16,368 bases of DNA from Gammaproteobacteria bacterium (GCA_029287695.1 JARFQQ010000206.1:1-16368); one strand, 5' to 3'. Positions 1 to 7,715 are shown, numbered from the stretch's first letter. A program made the numbers and translations. The notes: generated by a model from the sequence alone, not told the origin.

Positions 1-100
1 ATCCCGCAGGGTTGCCTGCATAATTAATTGTCACGGGACTGCCTGGCTTTTCTTTCCGGGAGATTCGCCAAACCTGACGAAAATCATCTCATCCACAGCA

Positions 101-128
101 TTGACATGATGTGACGAAAAAGTAACAA
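101..128 (+). promoter_or_regulatory. possible sigma70 promoter with GTGAC repeats around the -10
   Basis: TTGACA at 101-106 is a perfect -35 hexamer. The best -10 at usual spacing is TAACAA at 123-128 (16-base spacer), which is weak. GTGAC copies at 111-115 and 131-135 lie in the spacer and just after the -10, two helical turns apart, a layout suited to a regulator binding one DNA face. A transcript starting here would have a leader of about 340 bases before the gene at 479. Called by eye only. Confidence 0.3.
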
Positions 129-312
129 GTGTGACTAGCGCTTATTCTTTTCGATTTGATAGATGCGATAATTCTTCAGTATTTCAATTATATAAATATT
201 ATTATTAATTCATTTTCGATATATTGAAGCATGTTATTTAATTGCAAAACATCCATCTATATTAATTATGATTCAATGAGATAAGGGTCATATATCAATG
301 GTCGTTGAGAGT

Positions 313-329
313 ACTTGTCACAAAGTGAC
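313..329. repeat. operator-like palindrome GTCAC-AAA-GTGAC
   Basis: Positions 317-329 read GTCAC, AAA, GTGAC, a perfect 5-base inverted repeat with a 3-base spacer. The overlapping stretch 313-326 (ACTTGTCACAAAGT) closely matches 13282-13296 (ACTTTGTCACAAAGT), ahead of the FimX-like gene. Both sites lie in AT-rich upstream regions. A shared regulator is possible, but the palindrome centres differ between the two sites, so this is suggestive only. Confidence 0.35.
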
Positions 330-344
330 CTGTAACCTCTTGTC

Positions 345-372
345 TTGCAATCAATCATATTTTATTTATCTT
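345..372 (+). promoter_or_regulatory. possible promoter for the small membrane protein gene
   Basis: TTGCAA at 345-350 and TATCTT at 367-372 are separated by 16 bases and would give a leader of roughly 100 bases before the start at 479. The palindrome at 317-329 lies just upstream of the -35, where an activator could sit. In such AT-rich DNA hexamers of this quality are common, so confidence is low. Confidence 0.25.
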
Positions 373-478
373 CAATAACTATTAATTTCTATTTACTAAT
401 CCGCTCTGACTAATTGCGCAAAGGTCCATGAGCGCCAAGTATTTGTCTACCGTAATAACACACCAGAGGTAAGACAGG

Positions 479-766
479 ATGGAAATGCTCTACCCCGTGG
501 TCATTATCGCGTTGCTCTTGGTAGCTGGACATTCGTTATTCAAATACACCATCAATAAGAAGCGCAAGCTCGCGATGGAGAGCAGAAGAGATTCTGAATA
601 CAGCCGGATCCTGAACCGCACTAACGGCGACTGGAAGATGGCTGAAAAACTGATCACCATCGAGATGAGGCATAACAAGGGCATCTCTCGGGAAGAGGCG
701 ATCGAACGGATCAGCAACAGGATCGAACGCAAGACACCGAGTAACCGCGACTTGCTTGTTATCTGA
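479..766 (+). CDS. small single-pass membrane protein, unknown function (95 aa)
   Basis: I do not recognise this family with certainty. The ATG at 479 follows a ribosome-binding sequence (AGAGGTAAGACAGG, GAGG about ten bases upstream). The protein has one hydrophobic segment at residues 4-20, then a basic stretch (KKRK, residues 27-30). A charged, helical, probably cytoplasmic tail follows, in which W52 lies in NGDWKMAEKLI and is followed by the helix-like SREEAIERISNR. By the positive-inside rule the N-terminus would be outside and the tail in the cytoplasm. The gene stands alone between an AT-rich regulatory region and a strong terminator, which argues for a monocistronic unit. The opposite-strand frame across 490-864 has no ribosome-binding site and is taken as a shadow. 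A run of nine C follows the stop directly. Confidence 0.75.
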   Translation: MEMLYPVVIIALLLVAGHSLFKYTINKKRKLAMESRRDSEYSRILNRTNGDWKMAEKLITIEMRHNKGISREEAIERISNRIERKTPSNRDLLVI

Positions 767-800
767 CCCCCCCCCTGGAAGGCCTCGCTAACCGGGCCAC

Positions 801-830
801 AAGAGCGAGGGCATGGTGCCCTCGCCTCTT
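801..830 (+). terminator. strong intrinsic terminator after the small membrane protein gene
   Basis: GCGAGGGCA (805-813), loop TGG (814-816) and TGCCCTCGC (817-825) form a perfect nine-pair GC-rich stem. AAGA at 801-804 can extend it against TCTT at 827-830 around one bulged C. A T-rich tail with ATTTT and CTTTCTC follows up to about 848. It sits between the rightward gene ending at 766 and the leftward oxyR ending at 919, so it may also stop oxyR transcripts, although the tail on that side is poor in T. Confidence 0.85.
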
Positions 831-918
831 CATTTTGCTCTTTCTCTAACCCGCTTTCATTCACATATGGCAGCCTTTTGCAGCATCATCCTGAAGACAA
901 CCTGTGATGTCGATCGGG

Positions 919-1893
919 CTACTTTGACACGCCGGGACGCTGCAACCAGTCCTCATCCGGATTTCTGATCACAGGCTGTACACACCCGGGGAGATTATTG
1001 TTGATGATATTCCTGATCAATGAAACAGCATCCAGCCTCGGGAAACTCTTGCGCCATGCCAGGGCAATAGTTCGCGAAGGTCTCTGGCCAGCAAAGGGCA
1101 TCACCCTGTAAAGGCGGTCAGAGTGGTTGTCGGCACCGCTCGCAGTGCATGGCAGTATCGTGATGCCGAGCCCGGATGCGACCATGTACCGGATGGTTTC
1201 CAGTGAACCACCCTCGATCGTACTCTGGATCGAATTAGTGTAGCTACCACCCTGCATGCGGCACTCGGGACAGAATTCGAGGACCTGGTCGCGGAAACAG
1301 TGGCCGTTTCCCAGCAGGAGTACGCTCTCCTGCTCAAGGTCAGTGGTAGAGAGAGTTTCCTGCCTGGTCAGAGGGTGCGCTGCAGGCAGCAAGACGACAA
1401 AGGGTTCGCTGTAGAGTGCCTCGGTTCGTATGCCGGATTCCTTGTAAGGTTCCGAGATGATAATGAGATCGAGCTCACCGTTCTTGAGTTTCTCCGTCAG
1501 GACGGCGGTGAAGTTTTCCTCGATTGCGAGCTGCATTTTTGGCGCCTTTTGCGCGAGCTCGGGAACGATATTGGGGAAAAGATAGGGGCCGACAGTATAA
1601 ATTGCGCCGATACGCAGTGGCCCTTCGAGCTGGTCTCTGCCATGTTCGCTGAGCTGCTGTATTTTACTCGCTTCCTCCAGCACGCGCTGTGCCTGGGCAA
1701 TGATGAGATCACCTGCGGGGGTAATGGTGACCTCGCCTTTGCCGCGCTCGAAAATGGCCAGTTCGAGCTCATCCTCGAGTTTGCGCACGGCAACACTCAG
1801 CGTCGGCTGACTGACGAAGCAGGCCTCTGCGGCCCTGCCGAAGTGCCTCTCCCTGGCAACCGCGACGATATAGCGCAACTCGGTGAGCGTCAT
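919..1893 (-). CDS. oxyR: OxyR, peroxide-sensing LysR-family regulator
   Basis: This 324-residue protein is a full-length LysR-type regulator. An N-terminal winged helix-turn-helix (about residues 1-60; RHFGRAAEACFVSQPTLS region) precedes a substrate-fold sensor domain. The signature of OxyR is present: GHCFRDQ with C199, and C208 in LEFCPE, the same numbering as the E. coli redox pair that forms a disulfide when peroxide oxidises it and switches the protein to its activating form. A further cysteine follows at C211. OxyR family members turn on catalase, alkyl hydroperoxide reductase and thiol-repair genes. The ATG at 1893 overlaps the sfsA stop (ATGA), so this is the last gene of a seven-gene leftward operon and is probably translationally coupled to it. 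No katG, ahpC or recG, its common neighbours, is in the window. Confidence 0.96.
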   Translation of the reverse strand: MTLTELRYIVAVARERHFGRAAEACFVSQPTLSVAVRKLEDELELAIFERGKGEVTITPAGDLIIAQAQRVLEEASKIQQLSEHGRDQLEGPLRIGAIYTVGPYLFPNIVPELAQKAPKMQLAIEENFTAVLTEKLKNGELDLIIISEPYKESGIRTEALYSEPFVVLLPAAHPLTRQETLSTTDLEQESVLLLGNGHCFRDQVLEFCPECRMQGGSYTNSIQSTIEGGSLETIRYMVASGLGITILPCTASGADNHSDRLYRVMPFAGQRPSRTIALAWRKSFPRLDAVSLIRNIINNNLPGCVQPVIRNPDEDWLQRPGVSK

Positions 1894-2597
1894 AAACTGT
1901 AATCCAGCGTGCCACCAACGACGATGTCCTGCTGCCGATGAATAAGCCTGATTGGCAAGAGCTCTACGCCGTTTTTCACCGCGGCTTTCAATGCCCCCGC
2001 ATAATCCGGATCAACCTGCCATGCAGGCCTGAAACAGCTTCCCTCCGGTCTGTTTATCGCGAAGAGGATCACTGAACGGTTTCCTTCCCCGACAAGTTTC
2101 CTCAGAACATTCAGATGTTTGGTTGCGCGAACGGAGACTGCATCCGGAAACTGGAGAAAACCACTTTCATAGAGAGTGACATTCTTTACTTCAATATAGA
2201 CACTCTGGCCCGATTCGTCAGCGATGATGAAATCCAGCCGGGAGGCTTCAAGACCGGGGTGCGCCACTTTGACCTCACGCCGGATCGCTCCGCATTTTGA
2301 AAACTGCTCAATCTCCCCTCTCTCGAGTGCATCGGCGATCACGCTATTGACGATAACCGTATTGACGCCGACCCAGCCGCTTCCCATATCGATGCGTTCG
2401 AGAGTCCACTTGAGTTTCCTGCGGGGGTTGTCATGATAGCTGAGCTGAACCGCTGCTCCTGTGGCCAGGCAACTTCGCATGCTACCGGTATTCGGACAGT
2501 GCGCGGTGACGGTACGGCCATCGGGGAGTTCGACATCGGCGAAGAAGCGCTTGTAACGCCGCAAGAGGCGCCCGTCAGTCAGCGCCGGAAGACGCAT
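1890..2597 (-). CDS. sfsA: SfsA, sugar fermentation stimulation protein homologue
   Basis: The 235-residue protein matches SfsA along its length: RRYKRFFADVELPDG near the N-terminus, HCPNTGSM at 33-40, RLDF at 120-123, YIEVKNVTL at 134-142 and FPDAVSVRATKHL at 150-162. D122 and E136-V-K138 form the D...ExK pattern of PD-(D/E)XK nuclease-like folds, to which the family has been assigned. SfsA is described as a nucleic-acid-binding protein that stimulates maltose-gene expression in E. coli; its biochemical role is unclear. I chose ATG at 2597, which overlaps the acylphosphatase stop as TGATG, over the in-frame TTG at 2600. The 3' end overlaps oxyR by four bases. Confidence 0.93.
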   Translation of the reverse strand: MRLPALTDGRLLRRYKRFFADVELPDGRTVTAHCPNTGSMRSCLATGAAVQLSYHDNPRRKLKWTLERIDMGSGWVGVNTVIVNSVIADALERGEIEQFSKCGAIRREVKVAHPGLEASRLDFIIADESGQSVYIEVKNVTLYESGFLQFPDAVSVRATKHLNVLRKLVGEGNRSVILFAINRPEGSCFRPAWQVDPDYAGALKAAVKNGVELLPIRLIHRQQDIVVGGTLDYSL

Positions 2598-2863
2598 CAA
2601 CCGGTAGCGAAGGTTTCGGGAAAGGAGCCGTTCCAGGCTTCGCAGGTAACCGAGGTGACTGTTGCACCGGCCGGACCGGCCAGGATGAACTCCTTCAGTG
2701 CCTTGAGTGCTTCCGCTGGTCCGCAGGCGATCACCTCGACACGGCCATCAGGAAGATTCCGCGCATGACCGGTAAGACCGAGGCTGTCTGCGACCTGCCT
2801 GGTCGAGGCGCGGAAGAAGACACCCTGCACATGTCCACTGACGATACAGCGAATGGCATTCAC
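2597..2863 (-). CDS. acylphosphatase
   Basis: This 88-residue protein has the usual acylphosphatase length and both signatures: GHVQGVFFR with the phosphate-binding R18, and GHARNLPDGRVEV with catalytic N36. The family hydrolyses carboxyl-phosphate bonds such as acetyl phosphate or 1,3-bisphosphoglycerate in the cytoplasm. The start is GTG at 2863, overlapping the stop of the adaptor gene (GTGA), and the stop overlaps the sfsA start. The tight coupling places a cytoplasmic enzyme inside an operon of mostly periplasmic proteins. Nothing in the sequence explains the functional link. Confidence 0.93.
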   Translation of the reverse strand: MNAIRCIVSGHVQGVFFRASTRQVADSLGLTGHARNLPDGRVEVIACGPAEALKALKEFILAGPAGATVTSVTCEAWNGSFPETFATG

Positions 2864-3630
2864 AGGATTTTAACGGTGCAAAAGCGTCCGGGGCGCATGG
2901 TCTCACCGTTTTCGAGATCGAAAAGGACATCCACGGCATAGGCGACACCCTGCTCGAGCACACCCTCTGATACGGTCCCGATACGATAGACGAAACCATC
3001 ACGCCACTTGTCACCGACAAGAACCTGTGCAGGCTTTTGCGTCTCGTATTTGCCGATATCACTTGCGGAGACGCGGGTCCTTGCAACCATGCGTTCTCCC
3101 TGGGCGATTTCAATGAGCGGATCCCTCTGCAGCGTCTTGAGAATCACCTGCCCTTGCCAGCTTCGCACAGCGATGATGACACCGTCGAAGGGCGCCTTGA
3201 TGACAGAGCGCTCCATCGCCAGTTGCGCCTCCTCGAGTTGCGCCCTCGCCTCCTCGACCCGTGCCTGGGCATCGAGGTTCGCAATCCTGTGGTCCTGCAG
3301 TTCATTGGTGGAGATTAGCCCCTGGTCATAAAGCTCCGTCTCCCATTCGAGTTCTCTGGAAGTCTTGTCGAGCGTAGCCTCGGCCTGCTTCAACCTTGCG
3401 CTGGCCGACAGAATCATCAGCTCGAAATCCCGCGGATCGAGCTTGATCAGCACATCCCCTTTCTTGACGGCCTGCCCTTCGAGGACATTGACTTGTTCCA
3501 CAACGCCACTCTCGAAAGCACGGAGGTCGACACTATGCGCCCATTCGAGGCGTGCCCTGAGCTCTTCGGCATGCGCGACGAGCGGGATCAGCAACAGAGG
3601 CAGGAGTAACAGGAGTAATCTAGTTTTCAT
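2860..3630 (-). CDS. HlyD/MFP-type periplasmic adaptor protein with signal peptide
   Basis: With the ATG at 3630 the protein has 256 residues: a signal peptide (MKTRLLLLLLPLLL, likely cut near AHA-EE at 21), a first lipoyl half (RAFESGVVEQVNVLEGQAVKKGD, about 38-59), a coiled-coil hairpin rich in A, E, L and Q (about 68-142), a second lipoyl half (IKAPFDGVI, 144-152) and a beta-barrel region up to the end (RPGRF). This is the ordered layout of a membrane fusion protein, but short, with no membrane-proximal domain. GTG at 3642 is an alternative start; I prefer ATG 3630 because GGTGAG lies seven bases upstream and the signal peptide then begins correctly. The start overlaps the TolC-like gene by 11 bases. 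No ABC, RND or MFS pump is encoded beside it. Confidence 0.85.
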   Translation of the reverse strand: MKTRLLLLLLPLLLIPLVAHAEELRARLEWAHSVDLRAFESGVVEQVNVLEGQAVKKGDVLIKLDPRDFELMILSASARLKQAEATLDKTSRELEWETELYDQGLISTNELQDHRIANLDAQARVEEARAQLEEAQLAMERSVIKAPFDGVIIAVRSWQGQVILKTLQRDPLIEIAQGERMVARTRVSASDIGKYETQKPAQVLVGDKWRDGFVYRIGTVSEGVLEQGVAYAVDVLFDLENGETMRPGRFCTVKIL

Positions 3631-4579
3631 TGAACAACTCACCTACCGGATTATCCTGCAGCATCTGCAGGATAACGATGGCAATAACGAGATTGATATC
3701 GGATTCCATTTGCTCGACGCGTGCGGCCGTCTGCATGGTCATGGCATCGCCAAGGTCCGCCTTGACTTCGAATTCGTAGAGGGTTCTGTTGCGGTCCAGG
3801 TTGAGATCCCTGTAGTGTCTCAGTACGTCCGCCTGCTGGCGCTTCGCCTGGTGCAGGTCGATTGACAGGAGCAGCTCGAGTGTTGCATGACGCAGGTAGC
3901 TGCTGGCCATCTGCCGGTACTCCTCGCCGAGTTCGGTACCAACCTTGCGCACCACCGCATTGTTGTTCTCGATTGTCTCGTAGAATTCCTGCTCGTTTTC
4001 CGGCTTTTCCCAGTTCATCAGGGCCGACATGTCAGGGAGGCGTACCTCCTCGATAAATGCGCGTGGCCTGTTCATCGCAATAGCCAGGAGAGATCGCGCG
4101 CTGCGCTGCATCGCCTGGCTGGCAAGAGTGGCTGTGCGGACCTTCTGATACTCTGTCTCGAGTTCCGCAACCTCGAGTTCAGAAGTTTGACCGAGCTCCA
4201 TGCGCGTACTGGCACGATCGAAATCAATGAAGGCGATGGCCATATCCTCGTTGTCCCGCGCCGCAGCCTTGTCCGCGAGCGCCACGTCGAAAAAGCGGCG
4301 CAGCACGAGCAACTCGGCTTGCTGTCTTGCAGTGAGGAAATGCCAGTAACCACAACCGGAATCCGGCAAGGTTGTGTGGATCAGCGGACTCTCGGGTTCG
4401 AGACAGTTATGAAGCCGGCGTACAAGTTGAGCGGTTTCGCCAAGTTTCACAGCCGGATGCCCGCCATCGACCTGCGAGAGCACAAAGTCGATGGTCAGGT
4501 ACTTTGGCAGTGCTTCTGCCTGCACCCTGGCCGCGAGAACCAGGCAAGCTGCGAATACCAGGTAACGTGCAGAAAACAT
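3620..4579 (-). CDS. short TolC-like protein apparently lacking the outer-membrane beta strands
   Basis: This 319-residue protein has a signal peptide (cleavage likely after VQA, residue 21). It shows two copies of a TolC-like helical pattern. The first runs from LTIDFVLSQVDGGHPAVK (28-45) to RRFFDVALADKAAARDN and MELGQTSELEVAELETEYQK. The second runs from ENNNAVVRKVGTELGEE to LYEFEVKADLGDAMTMQTAA. In classic TolC proteins (above 400 residues) each copy holds a pair of strands forming the outer-membrane barrel. Here the first gap is only about 40 residues, without alternating aromatic strands, and the second is essentially closed. The predicted mature protein has just two cysteines, C59 and C76, both in the shortened first gap. 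The gene overlaps both neighbours and is paired with an HlyD-type adaptor. It may be a wholly periplasmic helical protein. The TolC relation was judged by eye. Confidence 0.7.
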   Translation of the reverse strand: MFSARYLVFAACLVLAARVQAEALPKYLTIDFVLSQVDGGHPAVKLGETAQLVRRLHNCLEPESPLIHTTLPDSGCGYWHFLTARQQAELLVLRRFFDVALADKAAARDNEDMAIAFIDFDRASTRMELGQTSELEVAELETEYQKVRTATLASQAMQRSARSLLAIAMNRPRAFIEEVRLPDMSALMNWEKPENEQEFYETIENNNAVVRKVGTELGEEYRQMASSYLRHATLELLLSIDLHQAKRQQADVLRHYRDLNLDRNRTLYEFEVKADLGDAMTMQTAARVEQMESDINLVIAIVILQMLQDNPVGELFNEN

Positions 4580-5124
4580 CAGCTGTTGTCTGCTTCGCTC
4601 ATCTTCTCGCGCTTGTATTTCGTAAACGACATCTTTTCATACTCCTTGTCGATGACGAATTGACCCAGCAGCATGAATTCATCGGGACTGCCCGTCGCTC
4701 CCGTGAACCGGGCGCGCCTGATCGGCTTGCCCTCGAGGTCGATGAACTGAAAGACCGGCGTTGCCCTTACCCGGAACTGTTTCAGGGCAAAGTCCTTCTG
4801 GACTGTTGTTTCGCCGGAGAAGTCGGTCATCTCGAGGTCTCCCTCGACATCCATCGTTAGAATCAGAAAGTGCTCCTTGAAGAAATCCTGAATATCGCTG
4901 CGGTTGAGGACCGTGGATTTCATCCTGTGACAGTAGGGACACTCGTCCATTTCGAACATGATCAGGATGGCCTTTTTGTCATCATCGCGGGCATTCTCGA
5001 TTTCCTCGGTCATGTCGCCAAAGGTTTCATCGAAGAAATAGCTGCCCGGATCACGCAATTCGACAGCGTTTGCTGTTGATAAAAAACACAGCGCCAGCGA
5101 CGCAACCAGTATCTTGCTGATCAT
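4579..5124 (-). CDS. periplasmic thioredoxin-fold protein, SoxW/DsbD-gamma-like, CPYC active site
   Basis: The 181-residue product has a signal peptide (MISKILVASLALCFLSTANA, cut after residue 20). A thioredoxin fold follows with active site C62-P-Y-C65 in FEMDECPYCHRMK and the cis-proline P123 in VRATPVFQF. Long versions of this family include SoxW, which serves sulfur-oxidation proteins, and the periplasmic C-terminal domain of DsbD. The text DFSGETTVQKDFALKQFRV is typical of SoxW-like proteins. It probably reduces or isomerises disulfides in periplasmic partners. It overlaps TlpA upstream (ATGA) and the TolC-like gene downstream (TGATG). No sox gene cluster is in view, so the SoxW label is by resemblance only. 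Confidence 0.85.
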   Translation of the reverse strand: MISKILVASLALCFLSTANAVELRDPGSYFFDETFGDMTEEIENARDDDKKAILIMFEMDECPYCHRMKSTVLNRSDIQDFFKEHFLILTMDVEGDLEMTDFSGETTVQKDFALKQFRVRATPVFQFIDLEGKPIRRARFTGATGSPDEFMLLGQFVIDKEYEKMSFTKYKREKMSEADNS

Positions 5125-5624
5125 CTCTCCTCCTCGGTGTGCTCATCATCGTTGCGGTTCTCGAACGCATCGATATAGCTCTCGATCATTTCACCGGTGA
5201 CAGGTCCGTTCTGGTAGGCAACAACTGCGCCTTCAGGATTCACGATATAGGTCGTTGGCAACCCCTGTATGGTGCCCACGATGCCGGGCTTGACCGGTGT
5301 CGAGCGCAGCAGGGGATAACTGATGCTGTATTTTTTCTTGAAGTTTTTCAGCTCCTTGACCGTCGCAAATTCGTGGTTGATACCCAGCACGACAGCCTTG
5401 GTATCCTTGTACTTTTCGTGAAAACTGACGAGATCGGGTATCTCCTCCCTGCATGGAGGACACCAGGTCGCCCAGTAGTTGACGACAACCCACTTTCCCT
5501 TGTACTCACTTAATTTATGCAGTTTATTCTCTAAATCATTGAGTAATATGTCATTTTCAGGTTCTATATTTGCTGCCAAAGGCATGGCCAGCAGGAAGAG
5601 TAGCAGGGTCAGGTATCTTTTCAT
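5121..5624 (-). CDS. TlpA/ResA-like thiol-disulfide oxidoreductase
   Basis: The 167-residue protein starts with a signal peptide or uncleaved anchor (MKRYLTLLLFLLAMPLAANI) and has the TlpA-family core: VVVNYWATWCPPCREEIPDL with C55 and C58, LGINHEF, and cis-proline P123 in GLPTTYIV. Such proteins reduce periplasmic thiols, for example in cytochrome c or copper-site assembly. The acidic tail (RNDDEHTEEER) is unusual. I chose ATG at 5624, preceded by GAGAGG four bases upstream; the frame stays open to 5999 but that extension runs antisense into arsC and lacks family similarity. It is the first gene of the leftward seven-gene operon, and its promoter must lie in the 114 bases shared with arsC. 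Confidence 0.92.
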   Translation of the reverse strand: MKRYLTLLLFLLAMPLAANIEPENDILLNDLENKLHKLSEYKGKWVVVNYWATWCPPCREEIPDLVSFHEKYKDTKAVVLGINHEFATVKELKNFKKKYSISYPLLRSTPVKPGIVGTIQGLPTTYIVNPEGAVVAYQNGPVTGEMIESYIDAFENRNDDEHTEEER

Positions 5625-5738
5625 GAAGCCTCTCAGCGATGAGCATCGACAGTCAGAGATATTACAACGAAACTCCGAACGGTTGCAGGCTTCAGTTACA
5701 ATATTCTGCCATGTGAATGAAGCCCGAATAAGAGCGAT
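5625..5738. promoter_or_regulatory. divergent promoter region between the tlpA-like operon and arsC
   Basis: These 114 bases must hold start signals for two divergent operons. TTACAA occurs at 5662-5667 and 5696-5701, and on the minus strand the first copy lies in GTTGTAATATC, where TAATAT could be a leftward -10. No clear -35 is visible in either direction. A leftward ribosome-binding site GAGAGG precedes ATG 5624. The boundaries are set by the genes rather than by a recognised motif. Confidence 0.45.
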
Positions 5739-7007
<1,269 letters not shown>

Positions 7008-7008
<1 letters not shown>

Positions 7009-7715
7009 TGCTGCGCCAGTTTCCCCTCAGGCTATCGCGCGAACGAAGCCCGACCTTCGCGAACTTCATTGGAACTACCAATGCTGCCGCGCTGCAAGCC
7101 GTCGAGGCCCTCTGCACATCGGGCAAGGCCGATTCGCTGTATCTGTGGGGGAAGTCCTGCGGGAAGACGCACCTCCTGCTTGCCGCAGTCAATGCTGTCG
7201 GAAAAAATGGCGGAGAGGCCACCTACTTACCCTTACGCGAGATCGTCTCTCTCAATCCAGCCTGCCTTGACGGTTTCGATGCCAGCGACCTGCTGTGCAT
7301 TGATGACATCGAGCAGGTTGCCGGCAAGCCCCCCTGGGAAGAAGCCCTTTTTCATCTCTACAATCGTATCAGGGACCACAATGGCCGCGTGTTGCTATCG
7401 GGGGATAACAGCCTCGCCAGCATGAACATCGGCATGCCCGATCTGCACTCGAGACTCTCGTGGGGCGCAAGCTACCGGCTTCATCCCCTCGACGACGAAG
7501 AGCGGCGCAAGTTGCTCCAGCAGCTTTCTCGCGAAAGGGGTATGGAGATGAACACTGATGTCGCGGACTATCTGCTCAGGCGCTATTCGCGAGATATCAA
7601 GGCGCTTGTCACGCTCATTGACGAGCTCGACAGGCGCTCGCTCTCTGCCAAGCAGAAGCTGACGATCCCTTTCCTGCGTCAGTCCTTGTCCGCCATGAAC
7701 TCCGATATCGGCTGA
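7008..7715 (+). CDS. hda: Hda, regulatory inactivator of DnaA
   Basis: The 235-residue protein is a DnaA-like AAA+ module without a DNA-binding domain. The N-terminus holds a sliding-clamp-binding motif (QFPLRL, 4-9, compare QLSLPL in E. coli Hda). A P-loop WGKSCGKTH (47-55) follows, then Walker B LLCIDDIE (95-102), box VI DLHSRLSWG with the arginine finger R149, and a helical lid ending in KLTIPFLRQSL. Hda bound to the loaded clamp stimulates ATP hydrolysis by DnaA and prevents re-initiation of replication. The start is ATG 7008, overlapping the DUF2069 stop; the frame is open from 6813 but that part is the shadow of the DUF2069 gene. Its last 37 bases overlap the 3' end of perM on the other strand. 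Confidence 0.94.

Larger units (their letters stand above)
1..478. other. AT-rich intergenic region with repeated GTGAC/GTCAC half-sites
   Basis: No convincing gene is visible before the start at 479. The stretch from about 140 to 420 is much richer in A and T than the rest of the window. The pentamer GTGAC or its complement GTCAC occurs at 30-34, 111-115, 131-135, 317-321 and 325-329; the copies at 111 and 131 are exactly 20 bases apart. A long-looped inverted repeat joins 174-182 (CTTCAGTAT) and 221-229 (ATATTGAAG), with one mismatch in nine and an inner AT-only stem (186-190 with 206-210). A short GC hairpin lies at 6-19. The region most likely holds promoters and operators for the gene at 479 and perhaps for a leftward gene beyond the window edge. 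A structured RNA leader or small RNA cannot be excluded. Confidence 0.6.

Noticed and set aside
1300..1902. 200-codon plus-strand frame opposite oxyR
   Set aside because: It is a shadow of the well-supported oxyR gene.
4544..4579. Possible lipoprotein signal (FAAC, C12) in the TolC-like protein
   Set aside because: The residue at -3 is phenylalanine and the hydrophobic stretch before the cysteine is too short; a normal cleavage site after VQA fits better.
3887..4663. 258-codon open frame on the plus strand opposite the TolC-like gene
   Set aside because: It has no recognisable motif and no start signal, and lies antisense to a gene locked in a coupled operon.
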